Shown: piece after piece, positions 34,995 through 43,612 of the stretch | How positions within the stretch are numbered: position 1 is the stretch's first letter | How the letters are laid out: each line of letters begins with the position of its first letter | NCBI GenBank assembly: GCA_030149285.1 | Contig: JASBRU010000002.1 | Span: 186,001-250,000 of the forward strand | Source: Flavobacteriales bacterium | GTDB taxonomy: Bacteria; Bacteroidota; Bacteroidia; Flavobacteriales; JASBRU01 | Direction of reading: 5' to 3' | DNA length: 64,000 nt | The notes under the pieces: model-generated | What the model was told of the DNA's origin: nothing | The model's database searches: none | What the model saw: only the letters and a program-made list of their open reading frames with translations | Made by a program: the position numbers and the translations under genes

Positions 34995-35897
34995 TTATTT
35001 ATTCCTATTTAATTTATCTGTCATTAATAATGTCCAAGCTTCTTCTACTTTTCCTTTGTCCAATAAATCTTTGGCCATTTGGTGTAAAGCCTCGCGAGCT
35101 TCGTATAAATCATAGCCGTTTAAGATTTCTGCAATTTCAGGTTTCTTAGAGTATTCCTCAATAGCAGAGTCTTCGGGCATATTTTCTACATTACCTAACT
35201 TTCCTAAATCGTTACCTGTAAGTATGTAGCTATTACGTATCCATTTAGGTATCATATCTACACCAATACCTAAGGTGCTAAGTGGTTTCTCCACTTCAAA
35301 TAAAGCCTCGCCCGATGCTCTTACATACCAGTTTTTACCAAGTCTACCTACAGCGTCTAGTTTGTGTTGGTCTATTTGCCCAGCCTCGTTTAAGATGTTT
35401 TCATCAATATGTATGCGTGTTACTTCGCAAATAACCAAGTTACCTGCGCCACCTTCTTTGCCAAGCTCAACAATTTCATTCACCTTGCATTCTAGTTGAA
35501 CAGGAGATTCTTTAACTCTAAATGGTTTAATGGTTTCCGATTCTATTGGGGTAAAACCTGCTTTTATAAACTCGTTTACACCAGAAGAATACTCTGTACT
35601 TGCTAATGAGGTTTGCTCTACCATTGCATAGTTTACAACATTGATAACTACTTCGCCGGTAGCTTTTGCGTTTTCTAAGGTATGCTTAGTTGTATTGTTA
35701 CGAACTCTGCGTGCCGGAGAAAAAATAGCAATAGGCGGATTAGCGCTAAATACATTAAAAAAGCTAAAGGGACTTAAATTTGGATTTCCAAATTCATCCA
35801 TTGTGCTTGCAAATGCAATAGGGCGCGGAGATACTGCTGCTAGTAAATAGCCGTGTAGCTCTTTGGTACTGGTGTTTTTAGGATCTATTGTAAGCAT
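34995..35897 (-). CDS. Flavin reductase-like FMN-binding family protein
   Basis: A 300-aa protein with the flavin-reductase-like split barrel in the N-terminal two thirds: PRPIAFASTMDEFGNPNLSPFSFFNVFSA (shown in parts as PRPIAFAST and NLSPFSFFN), TTKHTLENAKATGEVVINV, and RVKESPVQLECKVNE. These proteins bind FMN and act as oxidoreductases or flavin reductases. About 100 C-terminal residues form an extra helical tail. It has a good promoter upstream on the minus strand. The electron acceptor or substrate is unknown. Confidence 0.88.
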   Translation of the reverse strand: MLTIDPKNTSTKELHGYLLAAVSPRPIAFASTMDEFGNPNLSPFSFFNVFSANPPIAIFSPARRVRNNTTKHTLENAKATGEVVINVVNYAMVEQTSLASTEYSSGVNEFIKAGFTPIESETIKPFRVKESPVQLECKVNEIVELGKEGGAGNLVICEVTRIHIDENILNEAGQIDQHKLDAVGRLGKNWYVRASGEALFEVEKPLSTLGIGVDMIPKWIRNSYILTGNDLGKLGNVENMPEDSAIEEYSKKPEIAEILNGYDLYEAREALHQMAKDLLDKGKVEEAWTLLMTDKLNRNK

Positions 35898-35921
35898 AGT
35901 TTAGTAAGGATATTAATCAAA

Positions 35922-35951
35922 CAAATGTAAGAAATAAGCCAAATGCTACAA
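35922..35951 (-). promoter_or_regulatory. Promoter of the flavin reductase-like gene
   Basis: On the minus strand, TTG (35951-35949), 19 nt, then TACATTTG (35929-35922), a full match to TTG-N19-TAnnTTTG, 25 nt before the ATG at 35897. Confidence 0.72.
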
Positions 35952-35970
35952 TATTAATTGGGGAATGCTT

Positions 35971-35998
35971 TTGTATTTTAGAAAATTAAGTAAATTTG
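35971..35998 (+). promoter_or_regulatory. Promoter of tRNA-Leu(UAG)
   Basis: TTG (35971-35973), 17 nt, then TAAATTTG (35991-35998), ending 10 bases before the tRNA. This is a near-ideal Bacteroidota promoter. Confidence 0.8.
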
Positions 35999-36008
35999 CA
36001 GCCCTTAT

Positions 36009-36090
36009 GCAGGCGTGGTGGAATTGGTAGACACGCTAGACTTAGGATCTAGTGCCGCAAGGTGTGAGAGTTCGAGTCTCTCCGCCTGTA
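36009..36090 (+). tRNA. tRNA-Leu (anticodon UAG)
   Basis: An 82-nt class II tRNA. Acceptor stem GCAGGCG pairs with CGCCTGT (first pair G-U), discriminator A at 36090, D-loop AATTGGTAGAC, anticodon stem CTAGA/TCTAG around loop CTTAGGA (anticodon TAG), a short variable arm and the T-loop GTTCGAGTC. The CCA end is not encoded. It is flanked by a consensus promoter and an intrinsic terminator. Confidence 0.97.
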
Positions 36091-36095
36091 CAAGT

Positions 36096-36127
36096 AAAAA
36101 GTCCCGACTATTTAGTTGGGGCTTTTT
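36096..36127 (+). terminator. Intrinsic terminator after tRNA-Leu(UAG)
   Basis: AAAAAGTCCCGAC (36096-36108) pairs with GTTGGGGCTTTTT (36115-36127) with two G-T wobbles and a 6-nt loop, ending in T-runs. Confidence 0.85.
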
Positions 36128-36162
36128 GTTTTTAATGACTTAATAATCAGCTATAATTTGGC

Positions 36163-36170
36163 TATATTTG
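36163..36170 (+). promoter_or_regulatory. -7 promoter element of tig
   Basis: TATATTTG matches TAnnTTTG, 63 nt upstream of the tig ATG. No -33 TTG at the usual distance. The tig start is also preceded by AAGGAG ending 5 nt before the ATG, an unusually good Shine-Dalgarno-like sequence for this phylum. Confidence 0.55.
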
Positions 36171-36233
36171 CAGCCCCAAAATGGGGCGCATTTGTATGCG
36201 AAATCAATAAAATGCAATTAAATAAGGAGTTCG

Positions 36234-37580
36234 ATGAACGTTACTACTGAAAAAATAGACGATTTAAACGCAGTATTAAAGGTTGAATTAAAGCCTGAAG
36301 ATTATCAAGAAAAGGTTGATAAGATTTTAAAAGACTACACCAAAAATGCAAATGTACCTGGTTTTCGTAAAGGGCATGTGCCAATGGGTATGATTAAAAA
36401 ACAATATGGTACTGCTGTGTTGGTAGATGAAATAAACCACAAACTACAGCATGCAGTAAACGATTATATCAATGAAAATAAATTAAACATCTTAGGAAAT
36501 CCACTTCCTAGCCCACAGGATGATATAAACTGGGAAACTCAAAAAGAATTTACGTTTGAGTTTGAACTGGGTTTAGCACCTGAGTTTGATATAGCTATTA
36601 CTGATAAAGATAAATTGACGCATTACAAGATTAATGCTGATAAGAAAATGATAGACCGCTATGCTACTGATATTGCAAAGCGTTACGGAAAAGTAAGCAA
36701 CCCAGAGGTTACTGCTGAGGATGATATGCTATACTTTGATTACAAAGAGTTAGATGAGAATGGTGTTGAGGTAACTGATGGTATCTTTAACTCGGCAACT
36801 TTTTCTACTGAAAAAGTAAAAGACAAGAAATTAAAGAAACAATTAGTGGGTTTAAAGAAAGATGATACTTTGACTTTTAATCCAACCGGTGTTTTTGAAT
36901 CTGACTATGATACAGCTCAATCTTTAGGTACAGAGGTAGCTAAGTTGTCAGATTATAACAAAGATTTTAAATTCACTTTAACTACTATTCAGCGTGTAGA
37001 GCCTGCAGAAATAAACCAAGAGCTTTTTGATAAAGTATACGGCGAAGGAAATGTAAAGAATGAAGAGGAGTTTAGAGGAAAGATTAAGGAAGAGGCTGAG
37101 CGTATGTTTGTTGGAGAAAGCGACAGAAAATTAGAAAACGACGCTATTGAGTACTTAATGGGTAAAGTGAAAATTGATTTACCAAATGAGTTCTTAAAGA
37201 AATGGATGCTAAGCTCTAGCGAAAACCAACTAACTGCAGAACAAATTGAGGCTGAATACGATCAGTATGCAAAGTCATTGAAATGGCAGTTGATTGAAAG
37301 TAAATTATTACGCGATAACAATGTAGTAGTTTCTCAAGAAGAGATTAAAGAACATACCAAAAGCTTGATTAAAGGGCAAATGGCACAATATGGCCAGTTA
37401 GATACTACTGATGAGCAGTTAGAAAATATTGCTACAGGAGTAATGCAAAATCAAGAAGAAGTTCAGAAAATTCATGAACAATTATATAATATAAAGTTGT
37501 TACAACTGTTTAAAGATAAATTTAAGCTAAAAGAAAAGGAGTTAACTTTTGATGAATTCCTTAAATTAGTCTCAAAATAA
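36234..37580 (+). CDS. tig: Trigger factor
   Basis: Ribosome-associated chaperone with peptidyl-prolyl isomerase activity. 448 aa: the N-terminal ribosome-binding domain carries the signature NVPGFRKGHVP at about residues 40-50 (family GFRKGKVP), followed by the PPIase-like domain and a helical C-terminal domain. The central isomerase domain is divergent from the FKBP consensus, as often in Bacteroidota. It leads directly into clpP (19 bp) and then clpX, the common tig-clpP-clpX order. Confidence 0.94.
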   Translation: MNVTTEKIDDLNAVLKVELKPEDYQEKVDKILKDYTKNANVPGFRKGHVPMGMIKKQYGTAVLVDEINHKLQHAVNDYINENKLNILGNPLPSPQDDINWETQKEFTFEFELGLAPEFDIAITDKDKLTHYKINADKKMIDRYATDIAKRYGKVSNPEVTAEDDMLYFDYKELDENGVEVTDGIFNSATFSTEKVKDKKLKKQLVGLKKDDTLTFNPTGVFESDYDTAQSLGTEVAKLSDYNKDFKFTLTTIQRVEPAEINQELFDKVYGEGNVKNEEEFRGKIKEEAERMFVGESDRKLENDAIEYLMGKVKIDLPNEFLKKWMLSSSENQLTAEQIEAEYDQYAKSLKWQLIESKLLRDNNVVVSQEEIKEHTKSLIKGQMAQYGQLDTTDEQLENIATGVMQNQEEVQKIHEQLYNIKLLQLFKDKFKLKEKELTFDEFLKLVSK

Positions 37581-37599
37581 TTTAAACAGACACAATTAA

Positions 37600-38271
37600 A
37601 TGGATCACGGTAAAGAATTTAAAAAGTATGCTACCAAGCACATGGGCTTGAATGGTATGCGTGTAGATCAATATATTGACAACTCATTAACCCCATATAT
37701 TATAGAAGAACGCCAGTTGAACGTAGCTCAAATGGATGTGTTTTCTCGTTTAATGATGGATCGTATCTTATTTTTAGGTACTGCGGTTAATGATCAGGTT
37801 GCCAATATTATCCAAGCACAATTATTGTTTTTAGAGTCAGTAGACTCTAATAGAGATATTCAAATGTATATCAACTCACCTGGTGGGTCTGTATACGCAG
37901 GTTTGGGTATTTATGATACAATGAATATTGTGTCTCCGGATGTATCTACAATTTGTACCGGTATGGCGGCATCTATGGCAGCTGTATTGTTATGTTCAGG
38001 TGCAAAAGGCAAGCGTACAGGTTTAAAACACTCAAGAGTAATGATTCACCAGCCAAGTGGTGGTGCTCAAGGTCAAGCTTCTGATATTGAAATTACGTAC
38101 AATGAGATTCAGCGTATTAAGAAAGAATTGTATGAAATTATTGCAGAAAACTCTGGTCAAGACTACCAAAAGGTATGGGATGACAGTGATAGAGATTACT
38201 GGATGAGATCTGAACAAGCTAAAGAATATGGCTTGATAGATGAAGTGCTTACAAGTAGTAAGAAGAAATAA
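37600..38271 (+). CDS. clpP: ATP-dependent Clp protease proteolytic subunit
   Basis: Serine peptidase subunit that forms the 14-mer chamber fed by ClpX. 223 aa with an N-terminal extension before YIIEERQL, the INSPGGSVYAG segment, catalytic S125 in CTGMAASMAA, H150 in VMIHQP and D199 in DSDRDYW. All triad members are present. An alternative start at Met15 (MGLNGM) is possible. It sits between tig and clpX; a hairpin separates it from clpX. Confidence 0.96.
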   Translation: MDHGKEFKKYATKHMGLNGMRVDQYIDNSLTPYIIEERQLNVAQMDVFSRLMMDRILFLGTAVNDQVANIIQAQLLFLESVDSNRDIQMYINSPGGSVYAGLGIYDTMNIVSPDVSTICTGMAASMAAVLLCSGAKGKRTGLKHSRVMIHQPSGGAQGQASDIEITYNEIQRIKKELYEIIAENSGQDYQKVWDDSDRDYWMRSEQAKEYGLIDEVLTSSKKK

Positions 38272-38301
38272 TTTAATCGATTTATAGATAGTGTAATAGA
38301 G

Positions 38302-38325
38302 CCGCACAACAGAAATGTTGTGCGG
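38302..38325 (+). terminator. Hairpin between clpP and clpX
   Basis: CCGCACAAC (38302-38310) and GTTGTGCGG (38317-38325) form a perfect 9-bp stem with a 6-nt loop. The following TTTCGTT is only weakly T-rich, so this may be a leaky terminator or an RNA-processing/stability element upstream of the clpX promoter -7 box. Confidence 0.55.
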
Positions 38326-38331
38326 TTTCGT

Positions 38332-38339
38332 TATCTTTG
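38332..38339 (+). promoter_or_regulatory. -7 promoter element of clpX
   Basis: TATCTTTG matches TAnnTTTG. The ATG of clpX at 38347 lies only 8 nt beyond this box, so the transcript would be leaderless or nearly so. No -33 TTG at normal spacing (one at 38318-38320 is 11 nt away). Confidence 0.5.
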
Positions 38340-38346
38340 TACTATT

Positions 38347-39588
38347 ATGAGTGAAGAAAAAGACATCAAGTGTTCGTTTTGCGGACGAGATAAGAAAGAA
38401 ACCAATGTGCTGATTGCTGGTATTTCAGGTCATATATGTGATCATTGTATTACGCAAGCACAGGGTATTATTGGTGAGGAAGTAGAGCTGAAAGAGCATG
38501 ATGCAATCTCTAAAAACTTAACGCTTTTAACTCCTTTAGAGATAAAAGACTTTTTAGATCAATATGTAATTGGGCAAGATGATGCTAAAAAGATATTATC
38601 TGTAGCTGTATACAATCACTATAAAAGATTATTGCATAGATCTGACATAGAGGATGAGGTGGAGATTGAGAAGTCTAATGTGATATTGGTTGGAGAAACG
38701 GGTACTGGTAAAACATTACTGGCGCGTACTATTGCCAAGATGTTAAATGTGCCATTTGCTATTGTAGATGCTACTGTATTAACAGAGGCAGGTTATGTAG
38801 GTGAAGATGTTGAAGGTATTTTAACACGTTTATTACAAGCTGCAGACTATGATGTAAAAGCAGCTGAACGAGGTATTATTTTTATTGACGAATTAGATAA
38901 AATTGCGCGTAAATCTGATAATCCATCAATCACTAGAGATGTATCTGGTGAAGGCGTGCAACAAGCATTATTAAAATTATTAGAGGGTACTAAGGTAAAT
39001 GTTCCACCACAAGGTGGTCGTAAGCACCCGGATCAAAAATTTATTGAAGTAAATACACAAAACATATTATTTGTTGCGGGTGGTGCTTTTGATGGTATTG
39101 ATAAAGTAATTTCTAAGAGATTAAACACAGGTGCTGTTGGCTATTCTTCTGCAAAAGGCAGAGAGAAAGTAGATAAAGAGAATATGCTACAATACATAGC
39201 ACCTTATGACTTAAAAACCTTTGGTTTAATACCGGAGTTAATAGGTCGTATGCCTGTGCTTACGTACTTAAACCCATTAGATAAATCTACGTTAAAATCA
39301 ATTTTAACGGAACCCAAAAATGCAATTATTAAGCAATACACTAAGTTGTTTGAGATTGATGGTATTGAGTTTGAGATTGATGAAAAAGCAATAGATTATA
39401 TAGTAGATAAAGCATTAGAGTACAAATTAGGTGCTCGTGGTTTACGCTCTATATGTGAAGCTATATTAACAGATGCAATGTTTGAGCTACCTTCTAATAA
39501 AGAAGAGAAAAAACTAAAAGTTGATAGAGCTTACGCTAAAGAAAAAGTAGAGAAATCTTCTCTTAAAAAGTTGAAAGCCGTTTCTTAA
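38347..39588 (+). CDS. clpX: ATP-dependent Clp protease ATP-binding subunit ClpX
   Basis: AAA+ unfoldase that delivers substrates to ClpP. From the ATG at 38347 the protein is 413 aa: N-terminal C4 zinc-binding domain ([10 protein letters not shown] and CDHCI), Walker A GETGTGKT, Walker [14 protein letters not shown], sensor and [12 protein letters not shown] near the C-terminus. An in-frame ATG at 38320 lies in the hairpin upstream of the promoter -7 box and is rejected. Its stop codon sits in a hairpin terminator shared with the convergent membrane-protein gene. Confidence 0.97.
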   Translation: MSEEKDIKCSFCGRDKKETNVLIAGISGHICDHCITQAQGIIGEEVELKEHDAISKNLTLLTPLEIKDFLDQYVIGQDDAKKILSVAVYNHYKRLLHRSDIEDEVEIEKSNVILVGETGTGKTLLARTIAKMLNVPFAIVDATVLTEAGYVGEDVEGILTRLLQAADYDVKAAERGIIFIDELDKIARKSDNPSITRDVSGEGVQQALLKLLEGTKVNVPPQGGRKHPDQKFIEVNTQNILFVAGGAFDGIDKVISKRLNTGAVGYSSAKGREKVDKENMLQYIAPYDLKTFGLIPELIGRMPVLTYLNPLDKSTLKSILTEPKNAIIKQYTKLFEIDGIEFEIDEKAIDYIVDKALEYKLGARGLRSICEAILTDAMFELPSNKEEKKLKVDRAYAKEKVEKSSLKKLKAVS

Positions 39589-39602
39589 GAAATGGCTTTT
39601 TT
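39574..39602. terminator. Terminator hairpin containing two convergent stop codons
   Basis: AAAGCCGTTTCTT (39574-39586) pairs with AAGAAATGGCTTT (39587-39599), followed by T-runs to 39602. The clpX TAA (39586-39588) and the stop of the convergent gene (39587-39585) interlock at the centre of this near-perfect palindrome. Confidence 0.75.
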
Positions 39603-40604
39603 ATTTCCTCTAATTGAAGTTACTATTCCCTCTACACTTTTATAGTTCAGTGGAAATTCTAAGAACACGTGTAAATTACTAAGTAATACCAATGCTATAA
39701 AACCGGTTCTGTAATCATAAGCATATAAGCTTATAGATATAACCCACAATAAAACTGAAATAGCAAGTGCTCTTTTAGGTACCTCATGCCATTTAATAAT
39801 ATTGGTTTTAGAAAACCAATTGAGATAATGGTAGGTGTACGCAAAGGCTATAAAACGCTGTATAGTTAAGCCAATTCCGCTATTAAAGCTCATTTCTTTT
39901 ACACCTAATAACCATGTTCCCATTGCTTTATTAAGGGTTAAAAAGCCATTATTATCATAACTATTTGCAACATACTCGCCAACCTCGTATGTGCCTTTTG
40001 CATTTGCTGAAAATATTAGTGTAACACATATAATGTAGATAACTACATTTAAGTAGCTGGTACTAAGTTTACTTTTGATAGCCCCGAAAAGCATAAACAG
40101 TAATGTAAATAGGCTTACATGAATAATAGTAGGGAGGAGAACACCAAATATGATAGTAAAATTAAAGTTCTCTTGTAAATAGATACTACCAATTATAGAT
40201 ATGATAATAAAAATTGCCCGGTGAAGTATTTTACTAAAAGCGGCCAAAGCAATACCAGTTAGTAATGCCATAAAAATAAAGGAGGTGCTCCATTTTTTAA
40301 AGAATTCACCAATAGGTGTTTTATTTATCCTATTGGCAAAATTGGCTGTTACTTCCCAGTCGTCCATTATAGAGAACATGTAACTTATAAAGGCCAACAA
40401 GCATAAAAAGCCTATTAAAAAGTAATCTCTCTTTTTCTTGGTATAATACTGGTGCTTGTGTAGCCATCCAATTTCAGTGAGGTAATGCAGTGGACCAAGT
40501 ACAGCGTAGGAAAATAAGAAAAGTTCAAATGGGAGTTTAAAAGCAAGTACCAGTGAGATTATCATCAGTCCAATATTCAAATAATCTACTTGCTTTACCG
40601 TCAT
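39585..40604 (-). CDS. Uncharacterised polytopic membrane protein with conserved-looking histidines
   Basis: A 339-aa protein with about nine hydrophobic segments and no signal peptide. I do not recognise a characterised family. Histidines stand at helix ends in ordered motifs: [20 protein letters not shown] (H40, H49, H51), [10 protein letters not shown] (H259) with KWHEVPKR (H273), and [11 protein letters not shown] (H312, E316). Such spacing is reminiscent of membrane di-metal or heme enzymes, but this is speculative. It follows folA by 3 bp on the minus strand, so it may be co-transcribed with thyA-folA. Confidence 0.75.
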   Translation of the reverse strand: MTVKQVDYLNIGLMIISLVLAFKLPFELFLFSYAVLGPLHYLTEIGWLHKHQYYTKKKRDYFLIGFLCLLAFISYMFSIMDDWEVTANFANRINKTPIGEFFKKWSTSFIFMALLTGIALAAFSKILHRAIFIIISIIGSIYLQENFNFTIIFGVLLPTIIHVSLFTLLFMLFGAIKSKLSTSYLNVVIYIICVTLIFSANAKGTYEVGEYVANSYDNNGFLTLNKAMGTWLLGVKEMSFNSGIGLTIQRFIAFAYTYHYLNWFSKTNIIKWHEVPKRALAISVLLWVISISLYAYDYRTGFIALVLLSNLHVFLEFPLNYKSVEGIVTSIRGNKKAIS

Positions 40605-40607
40605 TCT

Positions 40608-41096
40608 TTATTTTCTTACTAGCGTAACGAAACTATAGTCGTGTTTATTTTTTTCATCAGCAGAATGTTTTTCTCTGCCAACTTCTTTCCATACATCACT
40701 ACCAAATTTAGGTAAAAAGGTATCACCTTCAAATGTTTCATGTACTTCAGTAAGCTCTACTTTTGTTGTATAGGGTAGGCTTTGAGTATAAATTTGTGCT
40801 CCACCAACAATAAAAGCTTCAGTATCTAGTTTTTTAGCTTCTTCAATTGCAGCTTCAATAGATTGTACTACAATACAGCCTTCAGCTTTATAATCATTAC
40901 TTCGGGTAATAATAATTGTAGTTCTTCCTGGTAAAGGTTTCCCAATAGATTCATAGGTTTTACGCCCCATTATCATTGGGTGGCCCATGGTTAAGGCTTT
41001 AAATCGCTTTAAATCACTAGATAAGCGCCAAATTAAATCGTTGTTATTGCCAATTACGCCATTTTCTGCAACAGCTACAATTTGTGTAATCTCCAT
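40608..41096 (-). CDS. folA: Dihydrofolate reductase
   Basis: Reduces dihydrofolate to tetrahydrofolate with NADPH, restoring the cofactor used by thymidylate synthase. 162 aa with the N-terminal IVAVAENGVIGNNNDLIWRLSSDLKRFKALT, seen as GVIGNNNDLIW and DLKRFK, then MGRKTYESIGKPLPGRTTII and the FIVGGAQIY segment. The start overlaps the thyA stop by one base (TAATG), a classic thyA-folA couple. A membrane protein gene follows 3 bp downstream. Confidence 0.96.
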   Translation of the reverse strand: MEITQIVAVAENGVIGNNNDLIWRLSSDLKRFKALTMGHPMIMGRKTYESIGKPLPGRTTIIITRSNDYKAEGCIVVQSIEAAIEEAKKLDTEAFIVGGAQIYTQSLPYTTKVELTEVHETFEGDTFLPKFGSDVWKEVGREKHSADEKNKHDYSFVTLVRK

Positions 41097-41890
41097 TATA
41101 CTGCTACTTCTCCTTTAATATGTGGGTGTGGGTCGTAATTTGTCAATTCAAAGTCTTCATATTTAAAATCGAAGATATTTTTTACATCAGGATTTATTTT
41201 CATAGTTGGCAATGGACGGAAGTCTCTACTCAACTGCTCTTTTACCTGATCCATATGGTTGCTGTAAATGTGAGCATCTCCAAATGTGTGTACAAAATCT
41301 CCATACTCTAAATCGCAAGCTTGTGCCACCATCATGGTTAATAAAGCATAAGATGCGATATTAAAAGGTACTCCTAAAAAGATGTCAGCACTACGTTGAT
41401 AAAGCTGACAGCTCAATTTTCCATCAGCAACATAAAATTGGAAAAATGCATGACATGGAGGTAAAGCCATGTTTTCTATTTCAGAAACATTCCAAGCACT
41501 CACTATAATTCTGCGTGAGTCAGGATTGTTTTTAATTTGATTGATGATATTGGTAATCTGATCAATATGTCTTCCATCAGGTGTTGGCCAGCTTCTCCAT
41601 TGGTATCCGTAAACTGGGCCTAAGTTTCCATCTTCATCAGCCCATTCATCCCAAATACGTACGCCGTTTTCTTTTAAGTACTTAATGTTGGTGTCTCCCT
41701 GTAAAAACCAAAGCAGTTCATGTATAATAGAGCGTAAATGCAATTTTTTGGTTGTAATTGCCGGAAAGCCTTCTTGCAGATTGAAACGCATTTGGTAGCC
41801 AAAAACGCTTGTAGTGCCTGTGCCTGTGCGATCTTCTTTTTTTGTGCCGTTATCTAGCACATGACGCATAAGGTCATGATATTGCTTCAT
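41096..41890 (-). CDS. thyA: Thymidylate synthase
   Basis: Methylates dUMP to dTMP using methylenetetrahydrofolate. At 264 aa it has exactly the E. coli ThyA length; the catalytic Cys146 lies in [12 protein letters not shown], with [11 protein letters not shown] near the N-terminus, the [20 protein letters not shown] segment and [10 protein letters not shown]. It is translationally coupled to folA. A gap of about 100 bp without recognisable features separates it from the bifunctional-nuclease gene upstream. Confidence 0.97.
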   Translation of the reverse strand: MKQYHDLMRHVLDNGTKKEDRTGTGTTSVFGYQMRFNLQEGFPAITTKKLHLRSIIHELLWFLQGDTNIKYLKENGVRIWDEWADEDGNLGPVYGYQWRSWPTPDGRHIDQITNIINQIKNNPDSRRIIVSAWNVSEIENMALPPCHAFFQFYVADGKLSCQLYQRSADIFLGVPFNIASYALLTMMVAQACDLEYGDFVHTFGDAHIYSNHMDQVKEQLSRDFRPLPTMKINPDVKNIFDFKYEDFELTNYDPHPHIKGEVAV

Positions 41891-41989
41891 TGCAAAGGAA
41901 TTTTTAGGGTAAAACTTAGAATATAAAAATAGTGCTGAAAAAGTAGTTTTTCAATAAAATTGATGGAAAGTTATAAAGAGCTTTTTAAC

Positions 41990-42610
41990 TTATTTTGTTT
42001 CTCTTTTATCAATTTCATCTCTAATGCGGGCAGCCAATTCATAATCTTCTTTGGCTACAGCTTGCTCCATTAATTTTTCTAAAGCTTTTTTGGTTTTAGA
42101 AGATAAATCTACATTTTTAGATTTGGCAGCCGGAGCAGCACTTGGAGCAGAAGCTTTGGTTTGTTGAGCAGCTTGTTGTTTTTTGGCGCTCACATCATCA
42201 TCTAATATAATACCTGCTTTTTGTAAGATGTTTTCGTAGGTATATATTGGGCTTCCAAAGCGGATGGCCAATGCAACTGCATCTGATGTGCGTGCATCAA
42301 TAATCTCTTCTTTACCATCTTTATTGCAAATAAGACTAGAGTAGAATACACCGTCTTTCAGTTTATGAATTACAACTTCTGTTAGGTTAATTTCAAACCT
42401 ATCTGCAAATGTTTTAAAAAGATCATGGGTTAATGGGCGAGGTGGATTTACTTCATCTTCAAGGGCTATAGCAATAGATTGTGCTTCAAAACCACCTATA
42501 ATAATAGGTAGTTTTCGTCCTCCGTCTTCTTCTCCAAGGATTAGGGCATAAGCCCCAGATTGGGTTTGACTATAGGATAGCCCCTTAATGTTGAGTTTAA
42601 CTCGCTGCAT
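41990..42610 (-). CDS. Bifunctional nuclease family (DUF151) protein with UvrB/UvrC motif
   Basis: A 206-aa protein: the DUF151/bifunctional nuclease domain (GLSYSQTQSGAYALILGEEDGGRKLPIIIG, seen as SGAYALILGEEDG and LPIIIGGFEAQSIA, then DARTSDAVALAIRFGSPIY), an Ala/Gln/Lys/Ser-rich linker at about 140-168, and a C-terminal UVR motif (LEKLMEQAVAKEDYELAARIRDEI). Related proteins have been reported to cleave DNA and RNA. It lies 5 bp after etfA on the minus strand; this etfB-etfA-bifunctional-nuclease order is familiar in Flavobacteriia. Confidence 0.92.
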   Translation of the reverse strand: MQRVKLNIKGLSYSQTQSGAYALILGEEDGGRKLPIIIGGFEAQSIAIALEDEVNPPRPLTHDLFKTFADRFEINLTEVVIHKLKDGVFYSSLICNKDGKEEIIDARTSDAVALAIRFGSPIYTYENILQKAGIILDDDVSAKKQQAAQQTKASAPSAAPAAKSKNVDLSSKTKKALEKLMEQAVAKEDYELAARIRDEIDKRETK

Positions 42611-42615
42611 TAACT

Positions 42616-43584
42616 TTAGTTGTTCGCTTTATGCGCCTTAAATGCCTCAATAAGCTTAGGCACAACTTCAAAGGCATCTCCGTTGATACCGTAATCAGCA
42701 GCTTTAAAAAATGGAGCTTCAGGATCAGTATTGATTGCAACCATTACCTTAGATGAACTCACACCTGCTAAATGCTGAATAGCACCAGAGATACCTATTG
42801 CAATATACAAATTTGGAGCGATAGCTTTACCGGTTTGCCCAACGTGTTCGCTATGAGGTCTCCAGCCCATGTCAGATACTGGTTTAGAGCATGCAGTACC
42901 GGCATTTAATACTTCAGCCAATTCTTCTACCATACCCCAGTTTTCTGGTCCTTTTAGTCCACGTCCTGCAGAAACTACAACTTCTGCTTCTGCTAAAGTT
43001 AGTTTTCCTTGAGCCCTATCTACAGATTCAGAGGTTAATCTAAAATCATTATCACTTACAGTAGCTTCAAAGCTGTCTACAGATGCACTTCCATCACCTT
43101 CTTTTACTCCAAAGGCATTAGGAGAAAGTGCTAATACTCTTTTATCACCATTGGCTTGAGTATCTACAAATGCTTTACTAGAAAATGCTTTCTTTTTAAC
43201 TACAAAAGGAGAAGTGCTTGATGGTACTTCTACAACCCCTGTAATCATAGCGGTATTCATTTTTACAGCTAATAATGGACATATTGTTTTCCCATTATTA
43301 CTGTTAGATATTATTATTGTGTCAGCACCATTAGCATCTGCTACTTGGTTTATAGCGCTTGCATAGCCTTGGTTGCTAAATGTTTTTAATTGACTATTAG
43401 TAACGTTTACTACTTTACTAGCACCGTATTTACCTAATACAGATGCATCTTCATCACTACCTATAGTTACAGCAATGGTATCAGTTCCTAGTTTTTCTGC
43501 AACTGCAGCACCATAACTAACAGCTTCGAAAGAAGCTTTCTTAAATTTCCCGTCCCAGGTTTCAGCAAATACTAATACAGACAT
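42616..43584 (-). CDS. etfA: Electron transfer flavoprotein alpha subunit
   Basis: With EtfB forms a soluble FAD carrier moving electrons from acyl-CoA and related dehydrogenases to the respiratory chain. 322 aa: N-terminal domain starting SVLVFAETWDGKFKK, then the C-terminal FAD-binding region with SAGRGLKGPENW, RPHSEHVGQTGKAIAP, YIAIGISGAIQHLAG and INTDPEAPFFKAADYGI. It lies 28 bp after etfB. Confidence 0.97.
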   Translation of the reverse strand: MSVLVFAETWDGKFKKASFEAVSYGAAVAEKLGTDTIAVTIGSDEDASVLGKYGASKVVNVTNSQLKTFSNQGYASAINQVADANGADTIIISNSNNGKTICPLLAVKMNTAMITGVVEVPSSTSPFVVKKKAFSSKAFVDTQANGDKRVLALSPNAFGVKEGDGSASVDSFEATVSDNDFRLTSESVDRAQGKLTLAEAEVVVSAGRGLKGPENWGMVEELAEVLNAGTACSKPVSDMGWRPHSEHVGQTGKAIAPNLYIAIGISGAIQHLAGVSSSKVMVAINTDPEAPFFKAADYGINGDAFEVVPKLIEAFKAHKANN

Positions 43585-43612
43585 GTTATATAGGGATTAA
43601 ATTTTTATCAGA

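Noticed and set aside
38302-38325. The clpP-clpX hairpin as a CIRCE or similar heat-shock operator
   Set aside because: The arms (CCGCACAAC/GTTGTGCGG) do not match the CIRCE consensus TTAGCACTC-N9-GAGTGCTAA, and the 6-nt loop is too short.
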